Shown: positions 15,262-24,181 of the stretch, piece after piece
How the letters are laid out: each line of letters begins with the position of its first letter
Numbering within the stretch: position 1 is the first letter of the stretch
DNA from: Clostridia bacterium
Lineage (GTDB): Bacteria > Bacillota > Clostridia > Oscillospirales > CAG-272
Reading direction: 5' to 3'
Assembly: GCA_017466375.1 (NCBI GenBank)
Contig: JAFTUH010000006.1
Span: forward strand, 1 to 43,185
Length of the DNA: 43,185 nucleotides
The notes under the pieces: generated by a model
The model's database searches: none
What the model saw: the letters and a program-made list of their open reading frames with translations, nothing else
What the model was told of the DNA's origin: nothing
Translations under genes and position numbers: made by a program

Positions 15262-16353
15262 TCAGATGTACTTCTCAACAATCTGCATGAGCTGATCGTA
15301 CTTGGCCTCACCGTCCGCAACGAGTTTGAACTGATTGCGCGCACGCTCAATATTGTGCGTCGGATGCGTCGTGCGGAAGTAGACGTCACCGTTCAGATAG
15401 TCCGCAAGGAAGCGGATACCGATCTCGAACGTGATAACGCGTGCCGCCATCGGGAAGGCACGGATTTCGTCCTCGCTGATCGTGCCGCGAAGCTCGCTGA
15501 GGAAGCCGTCAACGTACGCCTCGAACATTTCCGGCTTGACATAGACCTTATCGAGATCCGTCTCATCCTCAAGGGCGCTGGAGGCACCGAAGCGGATTGC
15601 GTCGCCAAAATCGAACAGGAGGCTGCCGGGCATAACCGTATCGAGATCGATGATGCAGAGCCCCTTGCCTGTCTTCTGATCGATCAGGATGTTATTGAGC
15701 TTCGTATCGTTATGAGTAACGCCCCATTTGAAGCGACCGTCTTCCACGCCGTCCATAATGAACGAGCAGATGTTTTCATGCGCGAGTGCGAATTCGATCT
15801 CTGCCTGTGCGTCCTTGACGCGCCCCGATTTGTCCTCTTCGATCGCCTTCTTGAGATCGGCAAAGCGGCTGACGGTGTTATGGAAATTCGGGATGGTAAT
15901 ATTGAGCTGATCCGCCGGGAAATCGGCAAGGCGGTTGAAGAAGCGACCGAACGCACTGCCTGCGGAGCGGAACATGCCTGCATCCTCGGCAAGATTGTAT
16001 GTAACGACGTCCTCAACGGTGCGGTAGGAGCGCCAATACTCACCCTCGGGGGAGAGATAGTACATCTTACCGTCCGTGCAGGGGATCATCGACAGCGTCT
16101 CGCGATCGACGTCACCGCCCTCCTCGGCGATCTTCTTCTTCAGAAACTCGCAGACAGCCACCATGTTCTCGACAACCCAGATCGGCTTCGGGAAGACGTT
16201 TGTATTGATGCGCTGGAGCATATAGCGGATCTTCTCTTTACCCTCGCAGGTAACGAAATACGTACTGTTGATATGACCGACGTGGCATGCCTCATAGGAG
16301 ACAGGCGTACCCTCATATCGGAAATGGGAAGCAACTTCAAGAACAGAATCCAT
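15262..16353 (-). CDS. APH-fold sugar kinase, N-acetylhexosamine 1-kinase (NahK)-like
   Basis: A 363-residue kinase of the aminoglycoside/choline phosphotransferase fold. The catalytic loop is THNDTKLNN (His214-Asn215-Asp216) and the metal-binding loop is IIDLDTVMPG (Asp236 onward), followed by FDFGDAIRFG. These exact patterns are those of bifidobacterial N-acetylhexosamine 1-kinase, which phosphorylates GlcNAc or GalNAc at C1 in use of mucin and milk sugars. An antibiotic-resistance role is unlikely from this motif set. The open frame extends to 16413, but I chose ATG 16353 because GGAGG lies 9 bases upstream. It is monocistronic, with no lnpB-type phosphorylase next to it, so the physiological sugar is uncertain. 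I see no clear promoter in the 129 bases between this start and the rpsU terminator. Confidence 0.8.
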   Translation of the reverse strand: MDSVLEVASHFRYEGTPVSYEACHVGHINSTYFVTCEGKEKIRYMLQRINTNVFPKPIWVVENMVAVCEFLKKKIAEEGGDVDRETLSMIPCTDGKMYYLSPEGEYWRSYRTVEDVVTYNLAEDAGMFRSAGSAFGRFFNRLADFPADQLNITIPNFHNTVSRFADLKKAIEEDKSGRVKDAQAEIEFALAHENICSFIMDGVEDGRFKWGVTHNDTKLNNILIDQKTGKGLCIIDLDTVMPGSLLFDFGDAIRFGASSALEDETDLDKVYVKPEMFEAYVDGFLSELRGTISEDEIRAFPMAARVITFEIGIRFLADYLNGDVYFRTTHPTHNIERARNQFKLVADGEAKYDQLMQIVEKYI

Positions 16354-16482
16354 TTTCAAAATCCTCCAAATCAGAAAATATGTAGTTGCTTGATTAAAAA
16401 GCGATTTATGCAATAAAAGTTTTAGATTTTACAGAATAAAACAAACCGAACTGTTTTTTGAAAGTCCTCATAAGTGCAGGAA

Positions 16483-16509
16483 AAGGGAGAGAATACACTT
16501 CTCTCCCTT
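16483..16509 (-). terminator. Terminator of rpsU
   Basis: Minus strand: AAGGGAGAGAA and TTCTCTCCCTT form a perfect 11-base-pair stem with a 5-base loop, then TTCC. It lies 13 bases after the rpsU stop. Confidence 0.85.
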
Positions 16510-16522
16510 AACAGGCAAATAC

Positions 16523-16699
16523 TTATTTATACTTGCGCTTTCTTGCAGCCTCGGACTTCTTCTTTCTCTTGACACTCGGCTTCTCGTAGCATTCTCTCTT
16601 GCGAAGCTCGGCCTGAATGCCGGATCTCTGACACTGACGCTTGAATCTACGAAGCGCACTGTCAAGCGATTCATTTTCCTTAACTCTGATCTCTGCCAT
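16523..16699 (-). CDS. rpsU: 30S ribosomal protein S21
   Basis: A 58-residue highly basic protein that starts [19 protein letters not shown] and ends EAARKRKYK. It matches bacterial S21 in length and sequence, including the [14 protein letters not shown] segment. S21 sits on the 30S subunit near the anti-SD end of 16S rRNA. The ATG at 16699 has GGGAGGG 6 bases upstream. It is a single-gene unit with a perfect consensus promoter and its own terminator. A longer open frame at 16468-16740 on the same strand in another frame is a shadow of this gene. Confidence 0.97.
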   Translation of the reverse strand: MAEIRVKENESLDSALRRFKRQCQRSGIQAELRKRECYEKPSVKRKKKSEAARKRKYK

Positions 16700-16752
16700 C
16701 CATATCCCTCCCTTCGCTCAAGGCAAACAAAGATAATCAATATCTCTTGAAT

Positions 16753-16781
16753 ATTATACCCGATTCATACACACTTGTCAA
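16753..16781 (-). promoter_or_regulatory. Perfect consensus promoter of rpsU
   Basis: Minus strand: TTGACA (16781-16776), a 17-base spacer, then TATAAT (16758-16753), 53 bases upstream of the start codon. Confidence 0.9.
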
Positions 16782-16820
16782 TAGAAACTTTTCATTTTCT
16801 CCGAATTTTCTCAGAAAAGA

Positions 16821-19238
16821 TTATTTCGCGACAATATTAACGATTCTGCCGGGGACATAGATCTCCTTGACGATCGTTTTTCCCTCAAGTGCAGCGGCAA
16901 CCTTGGCGTCTGCCTTTGCGGCGGCGATTACGTCAGCCTGCGCAGCGGCTGCGGGAACGGTGATTGTTCCCTTCACCTTACCGCAGATCTGTACGGCGAT
17001 CTCGATCGTATCGTCCACCGTTTTTGCCTCATCGTATGCAGGCCACTCCTTCAGGCTGAGAAGCTCCTTGCCGCCGATCATCTCCCAAATCTCCTCGGTA
17101 ATGTGAGGTGCGAACGGGTTGAGGATCGAAATAAACGTCTCCAGCTCGTCAAGCGTGATGTGTCCGACTTCATAGATCTCGTTCAGAAGGCTCATCATCG
17201 CGGCGATAGCGGTGTTAAATTTCATATCCTCGATATCGGTGGTGACCTTCTTGATCGTCTTGTGGAAGGCTGTCTCGAGCTCTGGCGTGACGCCGCGTCC
17301 GGCTGCGATATCGGTCAGTGCGCCGACCCTGTCAAGGAATCTCTTACAGCCGCGCACGGAGCTGTCACTCCACGGAGCCGCAGACGCGTAATCGCCCATG
17401 AACAGGACGTATACGCGCAGAACGTCTGCACCGTACTCGTCGATAACATCGTTCGGGTCAACGACGTTGCCGCGGGATTTACTCATCTTCTCGCCGTCAG
17501 AGCCGAGGATCAGTCCCTGTGCCGTACGCTTTGCGTAAGGCTCAGAAGTCGGCACCTCTCCGATATCATAGAGGAAGTGGTGCCAGAAACGGGAGTAGAT
17601 CATATGGCGCGTAACGTGCTCCATACCGCCGTTGTACCAGTCAACGGGCAGCCAATACTTCAACTTCTCCGGATCGGCAAGCGCATCCGCATTCGTCGGA
17701 TCGATGTAGCGGAGGAAATACCACGAGGAGCCTGCCCACTGCGGCATGGTATCCGTTTCACGCTTAGCGGGCTTGCCGCACTTCGGGCAGGTGCAGTTAA
17801 CGAAGGAATCGATCTTGGCAAGCGGACTTTCGCCGCCCTCACCGGGAACGAAATTCTCGAGAACGGGCAGTTTCAGCGGCAGCTCCTCATACGGAACGCC
17901 GACGTCGCCGCAGAACGGACAATGCACGATCGGAATCGGCTCGCCCCAGTATCTCTGGCGGTTGAATGCCCAGTCCTTCATCTTATACTGGACGCCTTCC
18001 TCACCGATACCCTTCTCAGAGAGGAATTTGAGCATCGCAGCGATGGCTTCCTTCTTCGTCTGGATACCGTTGAGGAAGTCGGAATTGACCATCTCACCGT
18101 CGCCGGTGTACGCTTCCTTATCGATATCGCCGCCCTTGATAACCTCGATGATATCGATGCCGAATTTCTTTGCAAATTCGTAGTCGCGCTCATCGTGTGC
18201 CGGCACAGCCATGATCGCGCCCGTACCGTATCCCATCATGACATAATCGGATATGTACACGGGGATCTGCTTTCCGTTGGCAGGGTTGACAGCAGCGATA
18301 CCGTCGAGGCGTACGCCCGTCTTATCCTTAACGAGCTGGGTACGCTCAAACTCGGTTTTCTTCGCGCACTCTGCTTTATAGGCGTCGAGCTCGGCTTTAT
18401 TGTTCAGCTTATCGGCATACTTTTCGAGAATCGGATGCTCGGGTGCGATAACCATGAAGGTAACGCCGAACATCGTATCACAGCGCGTCGTATAGATACG
18501 CAGAGACTCACCGATGTCGTTTCCGTCTGCATCAACCAGTGCAAAATTGGCGAATGCACCGGTGGAACGGCCGATCCAGTTCTCCTGCTGGAGGCGAACG
18601 TTGGGCAGATAATCTACCGTATCGAGTCCTTCAAGGAGCTTATCGGCATACTGCGTGATGCGGAGATACCAAACGTCCTTGGACTTCTGTACGATATCGT
18701 TATGGCAGATATCGCACTTACCGCCCTGCGAATCCTCATTGGAGAGGACAACCTTACAGTGGGGGCAATAGTTAACGAGCGTTTTTGCGCGGAACACAAG
18801 TCCCTCGTCAAACATCTTGCGGAAGATGTACTGCGTCCATTTGTAGTAATTCTCATCGGTGGTATCGATCACGCGATTCCAGTCGAAAGAGAAGCCGACT
18901 CTCTTGAGCTGAGAGGTGAACTTCTCGATGTTTCTGTCCGTCAGGATGCGGGGGTGGGTATTGAATTTGATCGCGGAGTTCTCCGTGGGGAGACCGTATG
19001 CGTCAAATCCGATCGGGAACAGGACGTTATAGCCCTGCTTTCTCCGCTTACGGGAGATAACCTCGAGGCCGGAGTACGCCTTGATATGTCCGACGTGCAT
19101 GCCGGCACCGCTGGGGTACGGGAACTCAACAAGACCGTAGAATTTCGGCTTCTCGGAGTAATCCGCAGCCGCAAACGCGCCTTCCTTCTCCCATCTGTCC
19201 TGCCACTTCTGGTCAATCCGATTAAACTCGTACTTCAT
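16821..19238 (-). CDS. leuS: Leucyl-tRNA synthetase
   Basis: Class Ia synthetase that charges tRNA-Leu. The 805-residue protein carries the HIGH motif in PYPSGAGMHVGHIKAYSG, zinc-type cysteine pairs (CPHC...CDIC and CPFC...CPKC), a CP1 editing domain between them, and the KMSKS loop GEKMSKSRGNVVDP. The anticodon-binding domain and a short C-terminal domain follow, as in typical bacterial LeuRS. The ATG at 19238 has AGAGGA 6 bases upstream. It is the last gene of the long minus-strand block, 46 bases after rsfS. I see no T-box leader and no clear terminator after it; rpsU has its own promoter 40 bases beyond. Confidence 0.97.
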   Translation of the reverse strand: MKYEFNRIDQKWQDRWEKEGAFAAADYSEKPKFYGLVEFPYPSGAGMHVGHIKAYSGLEVISRKRRKQGYNVLFPIGFDAYGLPTENSAIKFNTHPRILTDRNIEKFTSQLKRVGFSFDWNRVIDTTDENYYKWTQYIFRKMFDEGLVFRAKTLVNYCPHCKVVLSNEDSQGGKCDICHNDIVQKSKDVWYLRITQYADKLLEGLDTVDYLPNVRLQQENWIGRSTGAFANFALVDADGNDIGESLRIYTTRCDTMFGVTFMVIAPEHPILEKYADKLNNKAELDAYKAECAKKTEFERTQLVKDKTGVRLDGIAAVNPANGKQIPVYISDYVMMGYGTGAIMAVPAHDERDYEFAKKFGIDIIEVIKGGDIDKEAYTGDGEMVNSDFLNGIQTKKEAIAAMLKFLSEKGIGEEGVQYKMKDWAFNRQRYWGEPIPIVHCPFCGDVGVPYEELPLKLPVLENFVPGEGGESPLAKIDSFVNCTCPKCGKPAKRETDTMPQWAGSSWYFLRYIDPTNADALADPEKLKYWLPVDWYNGGMEHVTRHMIYSRFWHHFLYDIGEVPTSEPYAKRTAQGLILGSDGEKMSKSRGNVVDPNDVIDEYGADVLRVYVLFMGDYASAAPWSDSSVRGCKRFLDRVGALTDIAAGRGVTPELETAFHKTIKKVTTDIEDMKFNTAIAAMMSLLNEIYEVGHITLDELETFISILNPFAPHITEEIWEMIGGKELLSLKEWPAYDEAKTVDDTIEIAVQICGKVKGTITVPAAAAQADVIAAAKADAKVAAALEGKTIVKEIYVPGRIVNIVAK

Positions 19239-19284
19239 AGTGATTCCTCTGTCTTATATTGAAAAATTAGTATCAATGATTGGA

Positions 19285-19698
19285 TCAGTCCTCAGTAAGA
19301 AGGGACGTGATATCGACACGGCTGTTTTCCGCATAGAGCTTTTCGAGATTGTAAAACTCGCGTGCGTCACGGCTGAAAACGTGCACGATCACGGCACCGA
19401 AGTCGATGAGCATCCAGCCGGAGACATCGACGCCCTCGATATGATGCGGCGTGATATCGGAGAGGGAGAGCTTGTACTCCACCTCGTCGATAAACGCACG
19501 GACCTGCGTTCTGGAATTTGCCGTACAGACGACAAAATAGTCCGCAATGCTTGTCTGCTCCTCGACGTGCAGAAGTGCGATATCGCGTGCTTTCTTTTTA
19601 TCCAGCACACCGACGATCGCCTCGGCGATTTCCTTCGGAGATGCGTCCGGCGCGACCACAGGCTGCTCTGCACTGTTCGTATACAAATCGTTATTCAT
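19285..19698 (-). CDS. rsfS: Ribosomal silencing factor RsfS
   Basis: RsfS/Iojap-family protein of 137 residues that binds L14 on the 50S subunit and blocks subunit joining when nutrients are short. The conserved run from ALLHVEEQTSIADYFVVCTA to WMLIDFGAVIVHVFSRDAREFYNLEKLY covers about residues 40-120. The ATG at 19698 follows AAAGGAT by 6 bases. It sits between the LCP gene and leuS, the usual Firmicute order nadD-yqeK-LCP-rsfS. Confidence 0.94.
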   Translation of the reverse strand: MNNDLYTNSAEQPVVAPDASPKEIAEAIVGVLDKKKARDIALLHVEEQTSIADYFVVCTANSRTQVRAFIDEVEYKLSLSDITPHHIEGVDVSGWMLIDFGAVIVHVFSRDAREFYNLEKLYAENSRVDITSLLTED

Positions 19699-19723
19699 TC
19701 CGGTATCCTTTCGTGATAAAATC

Positions 19724-20923
19724 TCAGTTGTCCGATTTCAGCGGAACGTCGATTGGTGAATCGAGCACGCCGTCCGCCGTGTACTCATCGTTCATGAGGG
19801 CGGATTCCGCGTAATACGCCTTCTCCACGACCTCCTGCTCGGGATCGGTGAAAACGCGCTTTTTATCGAAAATCAGACCGCTGATATCGTGATCGTAAAT
19901 ATTGAAATGCGCGTTGATCGCCTTCAGCGTGTCCGCGCGGTTGATGACGTAGTAGGATCGCTGTCCGTTTACACCCTCGCCGGGGATCGTAAGCATTGTG
20001 ATTTCGGAAAGATCGACACCGAGGACGTTTTTACCGAAATAGATGACATCGGAAACGGAGATCGTTGTAGTAACGCTCCTGACGACCTCCCCGGCCAGCT
20101 CGCTGACGGTGGAAACGCTGACCGATTTCTGCAGCTTATCGAAAAAGGCGGCAAGGAACAGCTTCTGCATATTGACGCGTCCGATATCCGCCTGGACAAA
20201 GTTGTCACGGAAACGGACGAATCCCTCGGCATCCTCGCCCATCAGCGTCTGCGGACCGGCTTTGATATTGATATACAGATCCTGATCCGGATCTTCATAC
20301 TCCATATCGCACGGAACGTCGATCTCGACACCGCCGATTGCATCGACGATCGCCGCGAAACCGTCAAGGTTCATGACCGCAGTGTACTGGATCTGAATAC
20401 AGAGATTCTGCTCCAGTGCCTCGGCAAGCTTTTCTGCAGCAATTTGCGTGGGGTTCTTTTCCCCGTCATAGAATGCGTGATTGTAATACGCCGCAAACAG
20501 CACGTTGATCTGCGGCACATTGGAACCGGCATTGATATACGTGTCGCGGGGTATCTGCATGATCGCGATCTTACCGCTGTCCACGTCGTAATTGACGAGC
20601 ATGATAACATCGGCAAGCTTCGCCGCACGGTCATGACCGACAATCAGGAAATTATAGACGTTTTCTCTCGCCGTATAGATCGGGATCTGCGACGTGGTAT
20701 CCTGCTGATCCGGCGCAGTGGTATCCGGCGGAGTAAACTCGCCCGTATTCGCACCGCCCGTATCCACACTCGTATCAAATGGGAGAACATCCGGCGTGAC
20801 AGGCTTATACAGACAGACAAACGCGGCAGCAAGCACCACGATCACAAACACGAACACGATTGCCACAACGGCAAGCTGCTGCCCGCGCGAGGGTGCGTAC
20901 GTACTCTTTTTCTTTTTCCTCAT
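19724..20923 (-). CDS. LytR-CpsA-Psr (LCP) family protein
   Basis: LCP proteins move polymers such as teichoic acids or capsule from lipid carriers to peptidoglycan, outside the membrane. This 399-residue protein has a basic cytoplasmic tail (RKKKKSTYAPSRGQQ), one membrane helix at about 16-40, a Thr/Asp/Pro-rich linker, and the LCP domain from YNFLIVGHDR through IMQIPRDTYINAG to VRFRDN. I chose ATG 20923. A TTG at 20935 is in frame, but neither has a well-placed SD. The nearest SD (GGAAAGG) precedes a 10-codon ORF whose stop overlaps this ATG, which may allow coupled translation. Confidence 0.9.
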   Translation of the reverse strand: MRKKKKSTYAPSRGQQLAVVAIVFVFVIVVLAAAFVCLYKPVTPDVLPFDTSVDTGGANTGEFTPPDTTAPDQQDTTSQIPIYTARENVYNFLIVGHDRAAKLADVIMLVNYDVDSGKIAIMQIPRDTYINAGSNVPQINVLFAAYYNHAFYDGEKNPTQIAAEKLAEALEQNLCIQIQYTAVMNLDGFAAIVDAIGGVEIDVPCDMEYEDPDQDLYINIKAGPQTLMGEDAEGFVRFRDNFVQADIGRVNMQKLFLAAFFDKLQKSVSVSTVSELAGEVVRSVTTTISVSDVIYFGKNVLGVDLSEITMLTIPGEGVNGQRSYYVINRADTLKAINAHFNIYDHDISGLIFDKKRVFTDPEQEVVEKAYYAESALMNDEYTADGVLDSPIDVPLKSDN

Positions 20924-20952
20924 ATATACAAGCAAGCCGATACCGGCTGCAT
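20920..20952 (-). other. Possible 10-codon leader ORF before the LCP gene
   Basis: ATG at 20952 directly after GGAAAGG, reading MQPVSACLYI and stopping in TGA that overlaps the LCP ATG as ATGA. Coding potential is unproven; it could recruit ribosomes to the SD-less LCP start. Spacing between SD and ATG is unusually short. Confidence 0.25.
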
Positions 20953-21010
20953 CCTTTCCGAAATTGCCCGGGATGACTGACCGAAAGCGTCAGTTATGGC
21001 ATCATACGAC

Positions 21011-21649
21011 TCAGAGGAGCGATGCCGCACGGGTAAGAAAGCAATTGCGCGCACTTACCGTATCTGCTGCTATCACCTCGCCGCTGTCGATAAGAGAGCG
21101 GATCGTATAATCAAACGAAAGCACCATGGATCGGCAGAGATGCACCGCCTGGGCACGTCGTTCATCCGCCGCAGGCATGGATCCCCAGAAATAATTGCGA
21201 AGGGCGATACAGTCGTCAAACGTGCGCGTCAGCTCGATATAATCCGCCAGATAGATGACCGACTCGAACACGCTCATTCCGTCATGCCCCGTTGTATGCC
21301 AGCGGATACCGGAGAGAATCTCCTCATCCACAAAATCGGCAAAATCCCGTGCGGCAAGCGATGCCGCCGTGATAGCGTGCAGTGTACGCGGTGACGCCAC
21401 GTCTGTATGCCCCAATATTATACCAAATTCTTCGGCGTATTGCAACTGTTTTTCGAAAGAGTCTTTTTTTGTTATGTCGTGCAGAAGCGCCGACACACGC
21501 AGTTTATCGACTTTCTCCGGAAGATAGACCGCACCGATCCGTGCAGCCTCCTCCTCGACCTCCAGCGTATGGCGGTACCGATCCTCTTTCAGATACGGGC
21601 GGATTCTCTCCCGCAGTTCAGCGAGTGTTTCCTCATTAAGTTCTCTCAT
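21011..21649 (-). CDS. yqeK: YqeK-type HD-domain nucleotide hydrolase
   Basis: An HD-superfamily protein of 212 residues, of the YqeK family reported to hydrolyse Ap4A symmetrically. Metal-binding residues appear in YRHTLEVE, ALLHDITK (HD pair), LHAITAA, IRWHTTGHDGMS and YLADYIE, in the YqeK order. The C-terminal 40 residues are less conserved. I chose ATG 21649 (GAGGTG 7 bases upstream) over the ATG at 21655, which abuts the SD. It starts 2 bases after the nadD stop, the common Firmicute nadD-yqeK pairing. Confidence 0.9.
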   Translation of the reverse strand: MRELNEETLAELRERIRPYLKEDRYRHTLEVEEEAARIGAVYLPEKVDKLRVSALLHDITKKDSFEKQLQYAEEFGIILGHTDVASPRTLHAITAASLAARDFADFVDEEILSGIRWHTTGHDGMSVFESVIYLADYIELTRTFDDCIALRNYFWGSMPAADERRAQAVHLCRSMVLSFDYTIRSLIDSGEVIAADTVSARNCFLTRAASLL

Positions 21650-21651
21650 AA

Positions 21652-22269
21652 TCATTCACCTCTGTACAATCCGTAGGCATCAATAATACGGTGCACGGCT
21701 TCGGGGATATACGGTGACGTATCGCAGCCATCCGCCAGTATTTGACGGATCTGCGAGGAGGAAAGTTCCAGCGGCGTATGGTCAACCACAAACGTGCGGG
21801 CACCGTACTGCGCTTCATACCGCGCTATGGCGTCAGCGACAGCGTCATCAGCCCGCCGGTCATCCTCACGCATGACGCAGGCAACGGACGCGAGGGAGAA
21901 AATGATCTCCGGATGCCGCCACGTATCGAGCGTCAGAAACATATCCGTTCCGCAAAGGAAGAAAAGCTCCGCATCCGTCATCCCGGCGAAATGCGTCAGC
22001 GTTTTGTACGTATAGCTGACACCCTCGCTCCGGATTTCGTAATCGGACACGGTAATGCGTTCATTCAACCCGTCAAACGCGGCGTGTGTGAGTGCAAGAC
22101 GGATTTCCGGACTGCTGCCGGGATCGGTCTGCTTATGCGGCGGGATTGCGGCCGGCATGATATACAGCGCATCCAGCTTTGCCTCCCGGAGAAAGGACTG
22201 TGCCGCGCGGATATGCCCGTAATGCGGCGGATCAAACGTACCGCCGTAAATACCGAGACGAAAGCGCAT
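21652..22269 (-). CDS. nadD: Nicotinate-nucleotide adenylyltransferase
   Basis: Makes deamido-NAD from nicotinate mononucleotide and ATP. The 205-residue protein begins MRFRLGIYGGTFDPPHYGHIRAA, with the nucleotidyltransferase GGTFDPxHxGH motif. It continues with MPAAIPPHK and ends with VDHTPLELSSSQIRQ (the ISSTxIR equivalent). The open frame extends to 22365 through yhbY, but the family start is at ATG 22269, 1 base after the yhbY stop. The SD is weak, so translation is probably coupled. Confidence 0.95.
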   Translation of the reverse strand: MRFRLGIYGGTFDPPHYGHIRAAQSFLREAKLDALYIMPAAIPPHKQTDPGSSPEIRLALTHAAFDGLNERITVSDYEIRSEGVSYTYKTLTHFAGMTDAELFFLCGTDMFLTLDTWRHPEIIFSLASVACVMREDDRRADDAVADAIARYEAQYGARTFVVDHTPLELSSSQIRQILADGCDTSPYIPEAVHRIIDAYGLYRGE

Positions 22270-22270
22270 A

Positions 22271-22558
22271 TCAGACGGTAATTTTCGGATTCTTCTTCGA
22301 CGGGCGGTAGAGGACGAATTTCCGTCCGACAACGGAGACGACGTCGGCACCTGTCTCCTCAGCAAGGGCGTCTGCCGCCTCGCGTGCGGTATAGGGTGAC
22401 GTTTCCAGTGCGGACATCTTGATCAGCTCACGCGCTTCCAATGCATTGTCAACGGAGGTAATCAGCTCCTCGCCGATTCCGTTTTTGCCCACCTGCATAA
22501 TGGGATCCATCGAATTTGCCATGGAACGGAGCGTGGCTCTTTGTTTACTTGTCAGCAT
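22271..22558 (-). CDS. yhbY: YhbY-family RNA-binding protein
   Basis: A 95-residue CRM-domain (CRS1-YhbY) protein. It begins MLTSKQRATLRSMANSM, contains the loop QVGKNGIG (GxxG RNA-binding turn) and EARELIKM, and ends VVGRKFVLYRPSKKNPKI. YhbY associates with the pre-50S ribosomal particle. I chose ATG 22558 because AAAGGAG lies 6 bases upstream; the frame's upstream extension runs over rdgB and is not coding. It lies between rdgB and nadD. Confidence 0.93.
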   Translation of the reverse strand: MLTSKQRATLRSMANSMDPIMQVGKNGIGEELITSVDNALEARELIKMSALETSPYTAREAADALAEETGADVVSVVGRKFVLYRPSKKNPKITV

Positions 22559-22574
22559 AGTGACTCCTTTGGTC

Positions 22575-23240
22575 TCATTCAGAAAGTATATCCGAAAAGA
22601 TGTGCGTAAATGCGGCACAAAATGCACGCATTGCCACGCCGCGGTGGCTGATCTCATTCTTCTCGGTGGGGGTAAGCTCTGCAAACGTGCGGCTCTTGGA
22701 GGAAACGTAGAACAGCGGATCATAGCCGAAGCCGTCCTCGCCTCTCGCACCGCGGAGGATAGTACCGCGGCACTCCCCGCGGATGGTGAATGCGGTCAGT
22801 CCCTCACGGGTGACGGTACGAATCGCGTCGGGGATATTCCCTTCCACCCCTGCGGGCAGAACGCACGCAATCTCGGAAACGAACGCGGCGCCGCGTTTTT
22901 CATCCGCAACGGATTCCATCTCGGAGAGCAGTTTTTCATTATTCGCGCCGTCCGTGGCGTGCTCGCCGGAATAACGCGCGGAATAGATACCCGGTGCGCC
23001 GCCGAGTGCATCGACAACCAGACCGGAATCGTCCGCGACACCGATATAGCCGAGCTTTGCGGGTACGGCGGCCTTGATAAGCGCGTTTTCCGCAAAGGAC
23101 GCGCCGTCCTCAACGATATCCTCGGTATAGCCGATATCGTCAAGGGAGAGGACCTCAATCTCCATATTCATGAGCGACGCGAGAAGCGACTGCAGTTCAC
23201 GGATCTTTTTCTGATTACGGGACGCCAGTACGATCTTCAT
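22575..23240 (-). CDS. rdgB: XTP/dITP diphosphatase (RdgB/HAM1 family)
   Basis: Hydrolyses non-canonical purine triphosphates (XTP, ITP, dITP) to monophosphates, keeping them out of DNA and RNA. The 221-residue protein has the family start KIVLASRNQKKIRELQ (S/T-x-N-x-x-K), ADDSGLVVDALGGAPGIYSARY, GEDGFGYDPLF, and a C-terminal HRGVAMRAF segment. Length is slightly above the usual 195-205. The ATG at 23240 has GGAGGGGG 4-5 bases upstream and overlaps the ftsY stop as ATGA. Confidence 0.95.
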   Translation of the reverse strand: MKIVLASRNQKKIRELQSLLASLMNMEIEVLSLDDIGYTEDIVEDGASFAENALIKAAVPAKLGYIGVADDSGLVVDALGGAPGIYSARYSGEHATDGANNEKLLSEMESVADEKRGAAFVSEIACVLPAGVEGNIPDAIRTVTREGLTAFTIRGECRGTILRGARGEDGFGYDPLFYVSSKSRTFAELTPTEKNEISHRGVAMRAFCAAFTHIFSDILSE

Positions 23241-24160
23241 ACTTCCCCCTCCGTTTCGTCAAAGAGGGCATTTACGAACATCTCTGCCTCAAACGGCTGC
23301 ATATCGTCCATCTGTTCGCCGACACCGATAAATTTCGCGGGAATACCAAGCATATTCTTGATGGAGAACACGGCACCGCCCTTCGCGGTTCCGTCGAGTT
23401 TCGTGAGGATCAGTCCCGTGATCTTTGCGGCGTTCATAAACTCACGCGCCTGCATGACGGCGTTCTGCCCTGTCGTGGAATCGAGCACGAGAAGCGTTTC
23501 GCGATCTGTATCGGGCAGTTCACGTGAGAGGACGCGATCGATCTTCGCAAGCTCGTCCATGAGATTTTTCTTATTGTGGAGACGTCCTGCCGTATCAACG
23601 ATCAGAACATCTGCACCGCGTTTTTTGGCAGCGGCGGCGGCATCGAACACAACAGCCGCGGGATCTCCGCCCTCGTTCTGTCGGATCAGATCGACACCGG
23701 CGCGGTCGCACCAAACGGCGAGCTGATCGATCGCGGCAGCGCGGAACGTATCCGCAGCGGCAACGATAACCTGTTTGCCATCCGCCTTCAAACGTGCGGC
23801 GATTTTGCCGATGGACGTCGTTTTACCGACACCGTTGACTCCGATGACGAGAATCACGGACGGCTTCGTCGTGAGAGACAGCGGCTCGCCCTCTCCTATA
23901 TGCTCGCGCAGGATCTCCTTGAGCACTGCCTGCACGTCCTCCGCCTCGGTGATCTTATCTTCCTTGATACGGTCACGAAGCTGATCGATAACGGATTCAG
24001 TCGTTTCAGCGCCCATATCCGCCATAATCATCAGTTCCTCCAGCTCCTCCAGCAGATCCTCGTCCACCTTACGGAAACTCTTTACAACCTCGCTGATCTG
24101 ACCGAAGAAGGCATTCTTCGTTTTCGTCAGACCGCTTTTCAGTTTGTCAAAAAAGCCCAT
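23237..24160 (-). CDS. ftsY: Signal recognition particle receptor FtsY
   Basis: SRP GTPase that docks ribosome-nascent chain complexes at the membrane. The 307-residue protein is an NG-domain form with almost no acidic A domain, as in many Gram-positives. The N-domain helical bundle covers about 20-95. G1 is GVNGVGKTT (107-115), followed by AADTFRAAAIDQL, VDTAGR, LILTKLDGTAKGG and a terminal PFEAEMFVNALF helix. The ATG at 24160 follows GAGGAA. It lies 21 bases after smc and overlaps rdgB by 4 bases. The smc-ftsY pairing is standard in Firmicutes. Confidence 0.96.
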   Translation of the reverse strand: MGFFDKLKSGLTKTKNAFFGQISEVVKSFRKVDEDLLEELEELMIMADMGAETTESVIDQLRDRIKEDKITEAEDVQAVLKEILREHIGEGEPLSLTTKPSVILVIGVNGVGKTTSIGKIAARLKADGKQVIVAAADTFRAAAIDQLAVWCDRAGVDLIRQNEGGDPAAVVFDAAAAAKKRGADVLIVDTAGRLHNKKNLMDELAKIDRVLSRELPDTDRETLLVLDSTTGQNAVMQAREFMNAAKITGLILTKLDGTAKGGAVFSIKNMLGIPAKFIGVGEQMDDMQPFEAEMFVNALFDETEGEV

Positions 24161-24181
24161 AGATTCCTCGTTTTCTGCACA

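Noticed and set aside
16468..16740. Minus-strand 90-codon open frame over rpsU
   Set aside because: The other frame encodes complete S21 with a good SD; this one reads through the terminator hairpin.
17103..19262. Plus-strand open frame of 719 codons opposite leuS
   Set aside because: A shadow of leuS; no start signal and no domain.
19239..19284. T-box riboswitch ahead of leuS
   Set aside because: The gap is only 46 bases and has no T-box sequence or terminator.
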